Source: Chlorops oryzae
Taxonomy: Eukaryota; Arthropoda; Insecta; Diptera; Chloropidae
Length of the DNA stretch: 64,000 nt
NCBI GenBank assembly: GCA_020466095.1
Contig: CM035807.1
Coordinates: forward strand, 12,239,507 to 12,303,506
Direction: 5' to 3'
The position numbers were made by a program, and so were the translations under genes. Position 1 is the stretch's first letter; every line of letters begins with the position of its first letter. This document shows positions 33,640 to 44,467 of this stretch, piece after piece. The notes beneath the pieces were generated by a model. It did no database searches. It saw only the letters and a list, made by a program, of their open reading frames with translations, and was not told the origin of the DNA.

Positions 33640-33730
33640 AATCACCTGTATGTCATCGATGATAGATCTGATTACTTTGTCATACAGAAGCCAATTCCCT
33701 TCCTGGTAAGTACGGCATTATTTGATGTTA
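33625..33730 (+). repeat. Fragment related to the CCCAGC-ended element at 46.6-47.1 kb
   Basis: The order CATGCATGCCACAATCACCT, TCATCGATGA, ACTTTGTCATACAG parallels 46987-47050 (CATGCATGACAATGTCACCT, TCATCGATGA, ACTTTGTCATGCAG). It appears to be a decayed right half of such an element. Confidence 0.5.
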
Positions 33731-35469
33731 TGACAGTCTTAAAAAACCAATTATAGCAAAGTTTTGACGCTTCATGATCATCAGGGGTGTCACAGAATCC
33801 GATAGCTGTCGGGATCGGAATTAAAACCGATCGAAAATTCATACAGAATCTACAAATTTTGTCGTTTTTGGTTTTGAATTGGAACCATTATCGGTTCTTT
33901 GTTGGACAGAACCCTATTTTATCCGGCTGTCTGTCAGATATATATGAAAATGCAGTCGACTAAAATTCCAATTTTGACATCTATCGGATTCTATGACAAC
34001 CCAGCATAACTTCTTAGTCTTGGAACAAAAATTAAGGTTTAACGATTTCAATGTAACATAATTTGGAAATATTTTCGTTTCAATTTTTCGCAGACGACGC
34101 GTTCCAAATTGAATTTCAATTTTTTTTTTTTTTTTTTCTTAATGTCAATCAATTATTGTGGTTTAAGTCCCTCACTACTGAGAGGTTATTACGTACGGTT
34201 TTACTTTGAAAAAGATTGGAATTCTTTTGACATAAGGTTTTTTATGAACAAGCGCTCCGAAATGTGATTTCGGCTGCATAGATTCCCTTTTATGGGCTTT
34301 GAGCACGCACTGTATGAGCAGCAATGTACGCTTCTTACGCATATTCCTCAACTCGAAAAATGCTCATTATGTTAAATTGATTATAATTCTTATTACGGCT
34401 CATTAGGTTTCTGTACAACATACGCGAATAAAGAAATAACCAAAAAAGTAAAAAAAAATATATATATATATTAATATATACATAGGTACATCTATATATG
34501 TTTGTATAAAAAGTGAAAAATCGGCACTGTTGAGTATGAATTGCCAGATCAACTGACAAGGACAATGCGAAAAATAAATTCTTGAGTTTATGGCGTTCAT
34601 AAAAAATTAAGCACATGCCACTATAAATCTGATTGTAGAGTGGAAGAGAATTTTTTTTTTTTTATTTGTGATTTATGAACTCGGCGCGTTGGAAAAAGGA
34701 GGTTCATAACACGGGGCAGGCATGACGTGGACGTGGTCTCTTTTGAAAATTCAATGAGAAAAGAATTTATGAGCGAAGCGAAGAGATTTCTTAGAGTACT
34801 ATAAATCGCTTGTGATATATAATTTTATTATAAGAGAGATTTAAATGAACCCGAAGACAATGGCTGAGATTGACGAGAGGAGTTCTTGAAAGGAATTTGC
34901 TTTTGAGCGTTAAAAGTTCGAGAGTTTTAGCTACGGAATCGGCCCTTCGAAAATTTTATTCTCTTTAGCATTTTAAATGTTTTGGGGGCGGTGGTGTAAA
35001 GAATCGTATTTAAAAGTTTTTCTTTTTTAGTCGCTCAAGTCAGTATTGCAATCAAAATGGTTTTTGATTATCGAGCTATGAGCTTCCTGAAGTGGTTTTG
35101 AAGATGTGGAAGTGGAGGAAACGTGCTCATTTTGACTTTAAGTCATTCTTTGTATTTGTCAATTTTGAGCAACTGATTTGTATTGTTCTTGAAAGAGTTC
35201 TGATTACATATTATTTTCATGGTTCGGAACCATTTGCGTTGGGTTGAAAATTTTCGTGCATACCCAAAGGGTGATTTTGCGTTTTTTCTTTCGATTTTTG
35301 GTAAAAATTGTTCAACTTTGAAGCGGCAAAACGATATCAAGTAGTGCTCGGATTCAGTTCGCGTATATGAAGAAGGTGTTTAATTCTAATCTTTCTATTT
35401 TTAAATGAAAAAATTCTGAAAAAATTTTATTGCCTTGGGAGCTATAGGCCATACAAAATAAAGTATGAT
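33731..35469. other. AT-rich stretch, no gene recognised
   Basis: T run at about 34120-34138, TATATA near 34458-34470, otherwise unremarkable AT-rich sequence. Short minus-strand frames (34335-34616) are low-complexity. Confidence 0.5.
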
Positions 35470-35690
35470 AAAAAAACACGTCAAATTTTAGGAATTTTTG
35501 CAATTTGCACCTACTAGATAGAGTTTTTTCGGGTCGGTTTGTACTAAAACTATTTAAAATGAGTTTCGAGCTATAAATTGTGATAGATAAGAAATTAAAA
35601 TATTGAACGGATTGCGAGATATAGCCATAAGTAAGTGAGTAATTTAATTCTCGGCCCCACTTTTTGAAGTCTATTTAAAAAAAAAGTAGA
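35470..35690 (-). repeat. Dispersed repeat family B, copy 3 (inverted)
   Basis: Read on the minus strand: GTGGGGCCGAGAATTAA, CTTACTTATGGCTATATCTC, CCGTTCAATATTTTAATTTC, and later AAAAAACTCTATCTAGTAGG. The order of blocks equals that in the two plus copies. Confidence 0.6.
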
Positions 35691-35904
35691 GGTGACTTGA
35701 CAAAACTGAGCATGAGGCGTTGTTATACTCATCGAGCACTTTCAAAAACAGTCGTCAAATTTTTGTTTACAAAATCGTGTCGTGTTTTTGTTCAAAAAAA
35801 GCGCTTAAGGTCCCTCAAAATGACATCATTGACACGAACAAGACGCCCGCTATGCAAACTTTGATCTTATATGATTAATAGAGTAACAGTAAATATTGAA
35901 ATTC

Positions 35905-36125
35905 CACACCTAGATGTATGCTTTTTATTATTTAAAAACCTATTTATAAAATTTTTCCCCTTCACTTAGTAAGAACATCAACACAACTTCTAAAATCCTT
36001 GCTCAAGATGTTCTAAAATGAACAACGCTGCAAGTGCGAAAAGATTTTTGACTATTGAAATTATTCTTAATATTTACAAGCATACTTTTAGGCGGTCAAT
36101 TTGAATATTTTCTTCTGCCCGAATG
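35905..36125 (+). repeat. Dispersed repeat family A, third copy
   Basis: CACACCTAGATGTATGCTTT, ATTTAAAAACCTATTTATA, CTTGCTCAAGATGTTCTAAA, AACGCTGCAAGTGCGAAAAG, AAGCATACTTTTAGGCGG and TATTTTCTTCTGCCC follow in the same order as at 21550-21770. Confidence 0.65.
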
Positions 36126-37190
36126 GATTACATTTTCGATTCTGCCCTTTCGTCTTTGGCTTTGTGTGTACAGCTGAAAAAACTATTCCGCCGCTGGGAA
36201 TGAGCGTGCATAAAGACCCACATCATTAAGCTTCACTTCATTAAAACTTAATTGATGACACAAGGTTCCACAAAACACCAAATATAAAAAGTAAAGCCGG
36301 AAAAATAAATTTTTAAAAGCATGCACCGCCTGCAAATAAAATGTGTTGCAACTAATTCCTCTGCAAATAAACAATTAACGAAATATATTGCCGTACACTG
36401 CTCTCGGGCTTAGACCACATGCTAAAAAAAACATCGGTTTGCGAATTCCGCCCGAAATGCATGCGAATAAATACCGCAATTTATTTTAACAAGCGATCGT
36501 AAAACAACAACAGCAACAACAGCAACAAAACAGTGCTTTAAAATCCATTTGTGACAATATGGCAATCGCATGTGATACGTCAAACGTTGTTACGCCCACC
36601 TTGTCCATTAACGATGATTAAATGCACACATACATGCAAATTTTTTTTTCATTCGAGAGCATTTTAAGGCTAAAGCACATAATAATTATCTGGCGCGAAA
36701 CAAAAACATTGCCTCGTTATGCCGAAAAGGAAGCGAAACAAAAAACAAAAAAAACAAGACAAAACGAAAAACTACTGGATTTGCCTATCGAGAAAATTGA
36801 ATAGTATATTTCCATGCGAAATGTATAGCATACTTAACAGCGTCTGAAATATTTATGCAGTTTAATTAAACGTGTTCGGACATGCAGCAGCGCCGAGTTG
36901 TATTGCGTTATTTATTAATTTAAATTAAATATTCATTTTATGCTTTATTTGTGTCGCAATACAAAAAAAAAACCAAAATTTTTGCAATTAAAATGCGGTA
37001 AATTATGTCAAAGGCACGCAAAACAGCAAACATATGAATGTGAATATTTAAATATGAATGCCGTGCAGTAATGAGAAGGGCAATCGAATCAAAAGGATGA
37101 ACACTCGGGTTACTAGAAGGGAAACTAATCCAATATTCATGATGATTTCTCTATGAGAGATTGACTATATTTAAATCGGGATCAAAAATT
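36126..37190. other. Unique stretch, possible regulatory DNA
   Basis: No gene. Contains a CAACAACAGCAACAACAGC run at 36506-36528. The complex AT-rich segment 36830-37060 has TTAATTAA, TTTATTAATTTAAATTAAAT and TTTATGC strings, suggestive of homeodomain-site clusters. No stronger evidence. Confidence 0.3.
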
Positions 37191-37194
37191 ATGT

Positions 37195-37440
37195 CTAGGG
37201 CAACGGCAATTATTTGAACTTAGCACCTAAAAGTATGTTTATAAACATTAAGAAGAATTCAAACAGTCAAAAATCTTTTCGTACTTGCAGCGTTGTCCAT
37301 TCACTAAATATTCACCACCCAAAAATATGCTTATAAATATTATGAATAATTCTGGTGGTCAGAAATATGTTTTGGCATGTATCTCTATCCTTTTAAGAAC
37401 TTCATGAGAAAGGATTTCTTGAGTCAAGTGGGGATCTTCC
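37195..37440 (-). repeat. Dispersed repeat family A, inverted pair
   Basis: 37195-37318 is a minus-oriented copy (TTAGCACCTAAAAGTATG, GTCAAAAATCTTTTCGTACTT, GCGTTGTCCATT). It is followed at 37319-37440 by a second, more decayed minus copy (AATATGCTTATAAATATTAT, GGTCAGAAATATGTTTTGGC). Confidence 0.55.
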
Positions 37441-37482
37441 TAAGCCATACATCCATGTGTTGCCCTATTAATGAGCTATAAG

Positions 37483-37727
37483 CAGGGCTCGGATTTTGTT
37501 GATTTTTATAAATTTAAAGCATACTTTATAGGGCAAAAAAAATGTTCTTACCAACATTTTGCGAACAAGTTTAGCGAAGTTGAACTTCAAAGCGTTTTCG
37601 TAACTTCAAAAAAATTCATATTGAAGTTATAAATCGATTTGAATCTTAACTTTATGTGAGTTCAACAAAATTTGTACTCCATAAAGTATGCTTTAAATTT
37701 ATAAAAGCTAACAAAATCCGAGTCCTG
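37483..37727. mobile_element. hAT-like MITE family, copy 3, with perfect 8-bp duplication
   Basis: 245 bp from CAGGGCTCGGATTTTGTTGA to the inverse AAAATCCGAGTCCTG. The flanks are GCTATAAG at 37475-37482 and GCTATAAG at 37728-37735, an exact 8-bp target duplication. Inverted ends continue through TTTAAAGCATACTTTA. The intact duplication and matching ends point to a hAT-type, non-autonomous and relatively young copy. Confidence 0.85.
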
Positions 37728-37780
37728 GCTATAAGACATAAATCAAAAGTTGTAAGGACATTTTTTAGGGCATAAACATT

Positions 37781-37900
37781 AACCCCCTTATTCATAATCA
37801 AATTTTAAATTTAAAACATTGTTTAAATGTCAAATTTCCATACAAAAACTGAATTTAAACAATGATTTAAAATTTAAATTTGATTATGAATAAGGGGGTT
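37781..37900. mobile_element. 120-bp near-perfect foldback with CCCCC/GGGGG ends
   Basis: The arms AACCCCCTTATTCATAATCA... and its inverse are nearly perfect complements over about 50 bp each, around a short centre. The left edge reads TTAA/CCCCC, as in piggyBac-type insertions at TTAA, but the right edge is TTTG. The piggyBac link is therefore tentative. It has the shape of a small MITE. Confidence 0.7.
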
Positions 37901-40272
37901 TGACGGTATTTTGATTGTTTTTAAATAATTTTTTAACCCTTAAATTCCCAATGTCACCTGTAGGTGAAAAAGGTGTATTATTTTTCTCTTGTGCTTCAGC
38001 TGAAATTTTCATTTGTTTTTTTTTTTTCAAAATAGCTAAAAGAAAATTCACTGCATAAAATTTAAAATAATAAAAAATATGTCGTGTCGCCTGTTGTTGG
38101 CCACCCATGAAAATAAATGGGTTAAAAATTTTCTTTTTCATATTTATTTCTTGTAACCGTGAAGTCATTCTATGCAACTTTAGTGAAAAATAAGAGCCGC
38201 ATTTTCTCTGACATGGGAATTGACGGGTTAATGTTTTTAGCGCATTGACATAAGTATGATTTAGTAAACCTAGAAAATCCTCAAACTGACCCCATAAGGA
38301 ACACTCACTTACTATGAAAAAATTTTGTGGTGGAAAATTTTTTATGAAACTTAAGCTGAAAGAAGGACGATGAATACATTATGGTGGAAAATTATCGAAT
38401 TCTGGGTGTCAAGTTTCGGACTAGTTGGGGCCATATATCGAATAACTGCAGGGTAAGCTAAACTATTGTGAGTTTGAATTGAAAATTTTTATTGAATAAT
38501 GGAATAAAAAAAAAAAAAATTAAAGGAAAAATTTGAAAACCTTGTGGACTTACACAAAATGCACACAAAACCGCAAACGGGAAATAGCTTTGGTGGTCGA
38601 GTTAATTCGATTAATTCCGTTAGCACGATTTACTTACCTGCAATTAAAGAAAAGAGAGGAATAGAAATTAATAATTTGAAAGCGAAAAGCGAATTCAATT
38701 TTTATTTCATTTATTTTTTTTGTTGGCAAACTTTAAAAGCTTCATTGGGAAATCGTCTTTAAGTCAAAAGCCACTTGATTGCCAATTTTAATTACAATGA
38801 GAAAAAGTACACAAAACACTTTTGGGAAAACATTTTCAATTACGGACTACAGACGCTCTTTGACAGAAAGACAACTGTTAACGTACTTTTTTTTTGTTTG
38901 TTGTGAACGTAAAGCAATAAAATGAAAGAGGGGGGAAAAAAAAAAAGAAAAGAAAAATAAAAGAAACTAGAGAGGACAAGAGAAAACGCAAATGTAGACA
39001 TCATTGCTACTGTGGACAATCGGCTCGGAGTGCTCCTTTAATGCAGCTAAGCAAATTGGCAACAACTTCTCAAAAACGCAAGCAAAACTCTACGGCATAT
39101 ACATACGAGTGGGCATAGAGGATTACAATTTCGCAAAAGGCCTAGTATTTTATTTTTTTTTTTGTATGTAGAAAAAGAAAAAGACGCAGAACGGAAGAGT
39201 TTGTCAGCCAGTGAGACGTAAAAACAATTGCAATTGTTTGTACACTTGTCATCATGGTGCGCTGCTGCTGCTGCTTCGACTACAATTGGCAATAGGGAAA
39301 AAAATTAAAAAAAAATAAAGAGAGGGAGAGAAAAAAGAAAGGAAGCACAAACTACTGTGCCCAATTGCAAATGCCAATGTTCCTTCAAACCGAGACATAG
39401 GCAAATAGACACTGAAGTAGGTAACAATGCACATGGCAAAGTGCAATATTTGCTGTCCATCAACACAAACACAACGGATGCAATGTCTCTCCCTGTTCGG
39501 GTGTTCGGGTGCCTGGTGCTGTTCCCAAATTGAGTGCGCCTGTGTATGTGGTCGACTGGCATGAGTGTGTTTACACAATGGGCCCATCGCATTGCATCGT
39601 GACGAGACGAGACAAGACGGGACGCGACGAGACGAGACGCTTAGCAGTCAATGAGAGTGTCAACTGCACTTTTTCACATGCCTCAGGTAATTTGTTACTC
39701 ATGACTGCCGGATATAACCTTATTCCATTTGACCCTCCACCGCCCATATTCGTCTTCTTATTATTCTATTTTACAGTATGTCTTGTGCTTTTTGAAGAAC
39801 AAAACTAGAAACAACAACGAGAACAGACGGGAGAGAGAGAGAAAGGGAGAGAGAGAGGGCGAACATGTTCGTTTATTATCTTTAACTTTGTTAGCCGGTT
39901 TGCTGCCTTACAGTCAGCACAATTGTTTTTAGAAATGAAATTGCAGAATTGGATGAAAATTAGAACAACTGTCTGCAAAAATATTTACTCTTAGTAGATT
40001 GAAGAAGGCTCAAATGGGAGAAGGAAAAGCTTTCCTTTCATTTAAAAATGTTTAAAAGTAAGTTTTCAAACAAATTGTGATGGCAGTCCTAGCTTGAGAA
40101 ACCAATCGCAGAATATTCCTCATTTCAAGGAACTCATTTTGAACATAGGTCCTTCAGCTGCCGGACCATCAATAGGGCACCAGGATACACAAAAATTTAA
40201 TATTTGAAAGTCAATTTTTATAATTTGAAGTTCGTAAAAGAGTTTCTTCAATAAGGGTTTAAGGAGGTCCAC
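37901..40272. other. Unique stretch, no gene recognised
   Basis: Apart from the splice-like site at 38637/38638, it holds A runs near 38505, 38935-38965 and 39300-39345, a GAGACGAGACGGGACG-type repeat at 39600-39640, and a GAGAGA run near 39830-39860. On the plus strand, ACATGCCTCAG/GTAATT (about 39678-39690) and TTCTATTTTACAG (ending 39775) resemble splice sites. Overlapping open frames near 39250-39600 have no domain. Confidence 0.4.
38631..38668 (-). other. Candidate recursive splice site (ratchet point)
   Basis: The minus strand reads CCTCTCTTTTCTTTAATTGCAG directly followed by GTAAGTAAATCG (junction 38637/38638). A strong pyrimidine tract plus CAG/GTAAGT with no exon between is the recursive splicing signature known from long fly introns. 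It has the same strand as the site at 13211/13212. Confidence 0.5.
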
Positions 40273-40878
40273 CCCAGCTAGCATTTTCTGAAATTTTTTA
40301 TCAAAAGCGAGTCGCCTTTCTGATTAAAAAGATCAAGTATGCGCTCGATGTCTGATCAAAAATTCTACTTTTTTCGGCGTAAATGGAACCCTTGCCTTCT
40401 TGGCGAGTCATATTTGATATCATTTTCGATTCGTTTTTGAGTCATATTTGTTATCATATTCGAATCTTTTTTATATGTGTATTGATTATAGATTCAATAT
40501 GTTTTTTTTTTTTTTTTCCCTGTGTGGGATTTGAACCCGGGAACCCGTCGACACCGTGTTTGCCAAATCGAAGTCATGGATTTTTTTTTTTTGTGTTTAA
40601 CTTTAAATTTGAATTCCATTCAATTTAATTTTGAGTGAAATATAAGATAGCAACAATTTCAATGATCATATTTCAATCGCCTACGTGATCAATTGACGAT
40701 TGCTCTATATTTTGTTTTTGTACTTTCAATACGAATCGCTTTTGAAACATATAGAAGAGTCGTTTGCGAATCTTCTTTAATATTCCATGTGATCGATCGC
40801 TATTAAATCATCAAGGGGGCTCGAAAAAGACTCATATATGAATCTTCTCAGAAAACAGGCTTCCAAATCCTAGCTGGG
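40273..40878. mobile_element. Element with CCCAGCTAG termini and 2-bp AC duplication
   Basis: Starts CCCAGCTAGCATTT and ends with the inverse AAATCCTAGCTGGG; AC precedes and follows (40271-40272 and 40879-40880). Inside are a 34-bp tandem pair beginning GAGTCATATTTG (about 40405-40472), many GATTCG/CGAATC motifs, and a minus-strand tRNA-like B box. No open frame of note. The same end type, 2-bp duplication and B box occur at 46557-47065. Confidence 0.6.
40515..40585 (-). repeat. tRNA-like B-box segment inside CCCAGC element
   Basis: On the minus strand GGGTTCAAATCCCACACAGGG contains a B-box-like GGTTCAAATCCC (40526-40537), followed by an A run (complement of 40503-40517). The stretch before it (GACTTCGATTTGGCAAACAC) resembles part of a tRNA D and anticodon region only loosely. 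A tRNA-derived fragment is more likely than a gene. Confidence 0.4.
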
Positions 40879-40904
40879 ACATAATTTCCCAAATCTTGAT
40901 CAAA

Positions 40905-40985
40905 ATCGGAATTACTTAATAATTTTATTAGCCTACTTTTGAGTGCTAATTTTATACATTTTTTGTTGAGCTACAGATCAACCGA
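40905..40985 (+). repeat. Dispersed repeat family A, decayed copy
   Basis: TTAATAATTTTATTAGCCTA, CTTTTGAGTGCTAATTTTAT and ATTTTTTGTTGAGCTA follow the order of the right half of family A with substitutions. Confidence 0.4.
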
Positions 40986-43829
40986 GATCGTTCATTACTG
41001 CTAATTATAAGTTAATTAATTCTTCGTTAAAAGAATTTCCAAAGCCAGCGAAACTTTCAAAAGGAGGCCTTCAAAATAAGGTGTGGCATTGCGTCCTGCG
41101 GATGTGTTTCTTTGAACCAAAATATAAACCATCAGCCGTGTTGAGAGTAGGGTTTTGGGGTTGTTTCTAACGAACTCTTTTTCGGCTGAGGTAGGGCTCT
41201 AATTGCTGAGGAAGCCCTTGGCAAACAAAGGAGTCTTTTTTTATAAGTACATTCCGCCATGTGGTTTATTCCGATCATTATAATTAATCAATTTTCCAGA
41301 TGTCCTTAAGGGACAAATTTATGGAATTACCCTATTGTTGTCGTTAAATTCGGATCATCTGCGGATTTTTGAATCCCTATTAGTGATCACTTTTTGTGAC
41401 ACGCAAAAAATTAATATGCGATACCAATTATTGTATGTTACAGATGACTATTAAATGCGAGTTGTGCAATTATATTCATTCATTCGCCACTATGAGTTTT
41501 ATTGCACTCCAATTATGGTCATGAATTGATCACTATACATGAATATGAATATCGTGAAATAGGCACAATTCTCACTCTTGTTTGCACAACGTTTTAATGA
41601 TGCCTAATTTTCGTATTTTATATCTAATTAGATTGGCAAATTACAAATGTGATACCTGCATTTATACCAATCATCCAAATAGGCAAATACAAAAAATTCT
41701 CCACGATTGCGGATTATTCACGTCTATGATCGTGGGATTAATGACAACTCTTAATGGATGCCAATTTGGCAAACAAAGATTCAAACCTCTATATCTACGT
41801 CACAATATCTTTGATTACATTAAATATCACAATATATATATTCTTAACTTGACATTGAAAAGTGCAACACTTCCCATTTAGCTTCAAACTTGCTGTCATA
41901 ATTAAATTATGCAACTAGTATAAGAATTGACATCTTTTTGTTCTATTTTTATGTCAATTAAAATGCAGGGAAGGCTCCATCGTAAAAACAATGTGCCAAT
42001 TGTCCAGTTTCTAGCTTCACATCTTCACGCAGATGTTGTTCGGTGGGTTTCACCCATTCACCGATTCTTTTGGCTCGAGACGGCGCCACTGCTGACACTT
42101 CTTCATAGACTTTTTATTGACTTAATTCGTGATATCGTTATTATGACATATGCGACTCATAAAAGTGTTAACAAATGTGCAGGTATTAAAACCTAAAAAG
42201 GCCATTATAAATACGCAAGTGCGAGTGCACCGAAGACGAAGGCAATAGAAGACAGAAGAAAACAAAATTTTGTTAACTCATGCGGCAGATGTTTGCTGCT
42301 GTTGTGGTGTTCCCATTTCGAAAGGGTTCTTCGTTCTGTGCTCGAAGCCATGTCAATGGGATTTAAAAATTTGAACAATGGAGCATGACAATTAGAAAGG
42401 GTGAGAAAATAGCAATTAATGAGCAAAGGAATTCAAATGTCATTTGTTAAAACTCTCTTCGAGATGATTGAACCAAAGGGCGGCGGCCGATCATGAGTTC
42501 GTTGTTTTTGTGTGACTGTCTCTGTGCGGCAGTGTTTGGGGGTAATTTCTTATTTGACAGCAAAAAAATGTGATAGAGAAAAGTCAATAAAATTGAGTCG
42601 GTTTTCCCGTTGAGGTGTCTTCAAGACATGTGTCCGAGTAATCTAATAAAACTTCCTCTCATTTGCATCATTTCAATTAGAATTGCGATTCGGGAGACGA
42701 CTAGAGCATCAACCCCAAACGTGTGCACGCAGAACGTAAATCCTACGAAAATTGGTAAAATAAATTCCATGGACATAATTTCGAAAGTGCGGTGACATTG
42801 GTGAAATTAGAAACTCAATATTAAATACAACAGATTCGTGAGCGAAATTATTGAAACGCAATCAAAATTTATAGCAGATGTATTGTCGCTGCAACCCACC
42901 AATTTTGGGTGGGAGGTCGGGTGATGCATAATGTACAATCGGGTTGGCTTCTTGTCGCGAGGGTGGCTGTGATGTTGAAGGCTTTTGATGGAAATGCTTG
43001 AACATGTTACGCATAATCCCAAAGGTTTATTATCACCAATAGAGCCACAAAATTGGACTGTTTCGGCTTTCGGAACAATCGCACAACAAGGGGAATCACA
43101 TTCAAACAGTAAAAGAGAAAGGTGAAAACCTATCACCATCACTCGAGGGTCGAGGGTGACTTTCTGTGCGTTGCTATAGCTTAATATATATTCATGTATA
43201 GATCGCGGACATTAAAAGTGCTGATTACAGTCCCAGACTTGGAAATGGACAATTTGCTTCGTGTCAGCAATGCTTGTATTAATCATAGTAAGCGGTGAGT
43301 AATTGATAACATGTCAATCCATACAATAATACCACTGAGACTGTCGATGTCAAAATTTTGCAATGCCACAGCACATCCCTCTCAATGGTGGATACTTTAG
43401 CCGGCAGGCAGCAGGCAGGCAGACCGTTAAAGACCGACCATTCGATCTCAACACGTGCGGGCAAAATTGCACCCATAAGCGATTTGTGTGTGGGTGTGTG
43501 TGTGTCGAGTCCAGTCGCTGTACTAATTTCGGCATATGTATGTATGTAGAATTTTCGGCAATTAAATTGAATTCAATTCATGCCACATTGGCGTGGTCGA
43601 TGGTGATGGCTTTGATGTTATTAGCTGTCTATATTAACGCCTCGAGGTGTGCATCGGCAAAATTTTGCCCATTGCCAGTGTGTCCATTCCTGCGATAGAT
43701 AGGTAGATGCATGTTGCCAAAGCACATGAAATCAATTTGCATTTTGATTTAATAATGCTTTTATTCGTTATTGACGACATGATATTGAGGAACTGAAGAA
43801 TTTTCGAAGGCAAAAAAAAAAAGAAAAAC
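40986..43829. other. Unique stretch, no gene recognised; possible regulatory DNA
   Basis: The segment 41230-41880 is complex, with ATTAATTAATC-, TGATCA- and TTTATTG-type strings resembling conserved fly enhancers; 42470-43700 is unique with moderate GC. Short frames (41582-41881, 41927-42196) lack domains. A GTGTGTGTGGGTG run lies near 43486-43505. No exon chain is seen. Confidence 0.35.
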
Positions 43830-44467
43830 GTACACTGAGCGAACTTAACCATGATTTTTTTAAAAGGGCGCATTGTTATTCACAGTCCTTTTGATTTTCG
43901 AGCAGAACAAAATATTTCAACGGAAAATGGTTGCGTCAACAACATTTTCGGTTGATTTGAAAGGAAATATGTTTAATTACATTTTCTTTACAATCGTTAT
44001 AATTCTCATTTGGTTTATAAATTAGAACATATAAGATATTTATACATCTTCGAACTTTTTAAGCAATGCGAAAGCAATCGGGGTGACAAAATCGGATGAA
44101 GTCCATCCGATTGCTATTTTTAGGGTTATGTTCAGCAGAGGGCTCTGTGGCCATTTGCTTTGAACGTTAATTCAATTTGTTTTGACATTTCTTCTTGTAT
44201 AGGTATTTTTTTTTTTGGAAATTTTTATTTTAAAAATTATCTTGTCATTTCAATTACGTCCGTGGTTGGTTCAAAAATTTAAATTTAAAATCCATTTTTG
44301 AAAATTATTATTTCAATTAAACCTGAAATATTGTTGATTAAAAAGGAAATTCTTTATTTTTCCCAATAAGAAAAATTGTTAAAATAAAAATATTCCTTGT
44401 TGAAGTCGTTTTGTATGTTTTTCCTTTTGATTTAACCAATTTTCTGGTTGATTTTTTTCTCTGTGTA
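43830..44467. mobile_element. Candidate element with TACACNGAG termini
   Basis: Left end TACACTGAGCGAACTTAACC at about 43830 and right end inverse TACACAGAGAAAAAAATCAA at about 44467. Inside is T- and A-rich with no gene. The ends resemble those of the segment at 13703-14694. The inverted match is short and imperfect, so this is tentative. Confidence 0.3.
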
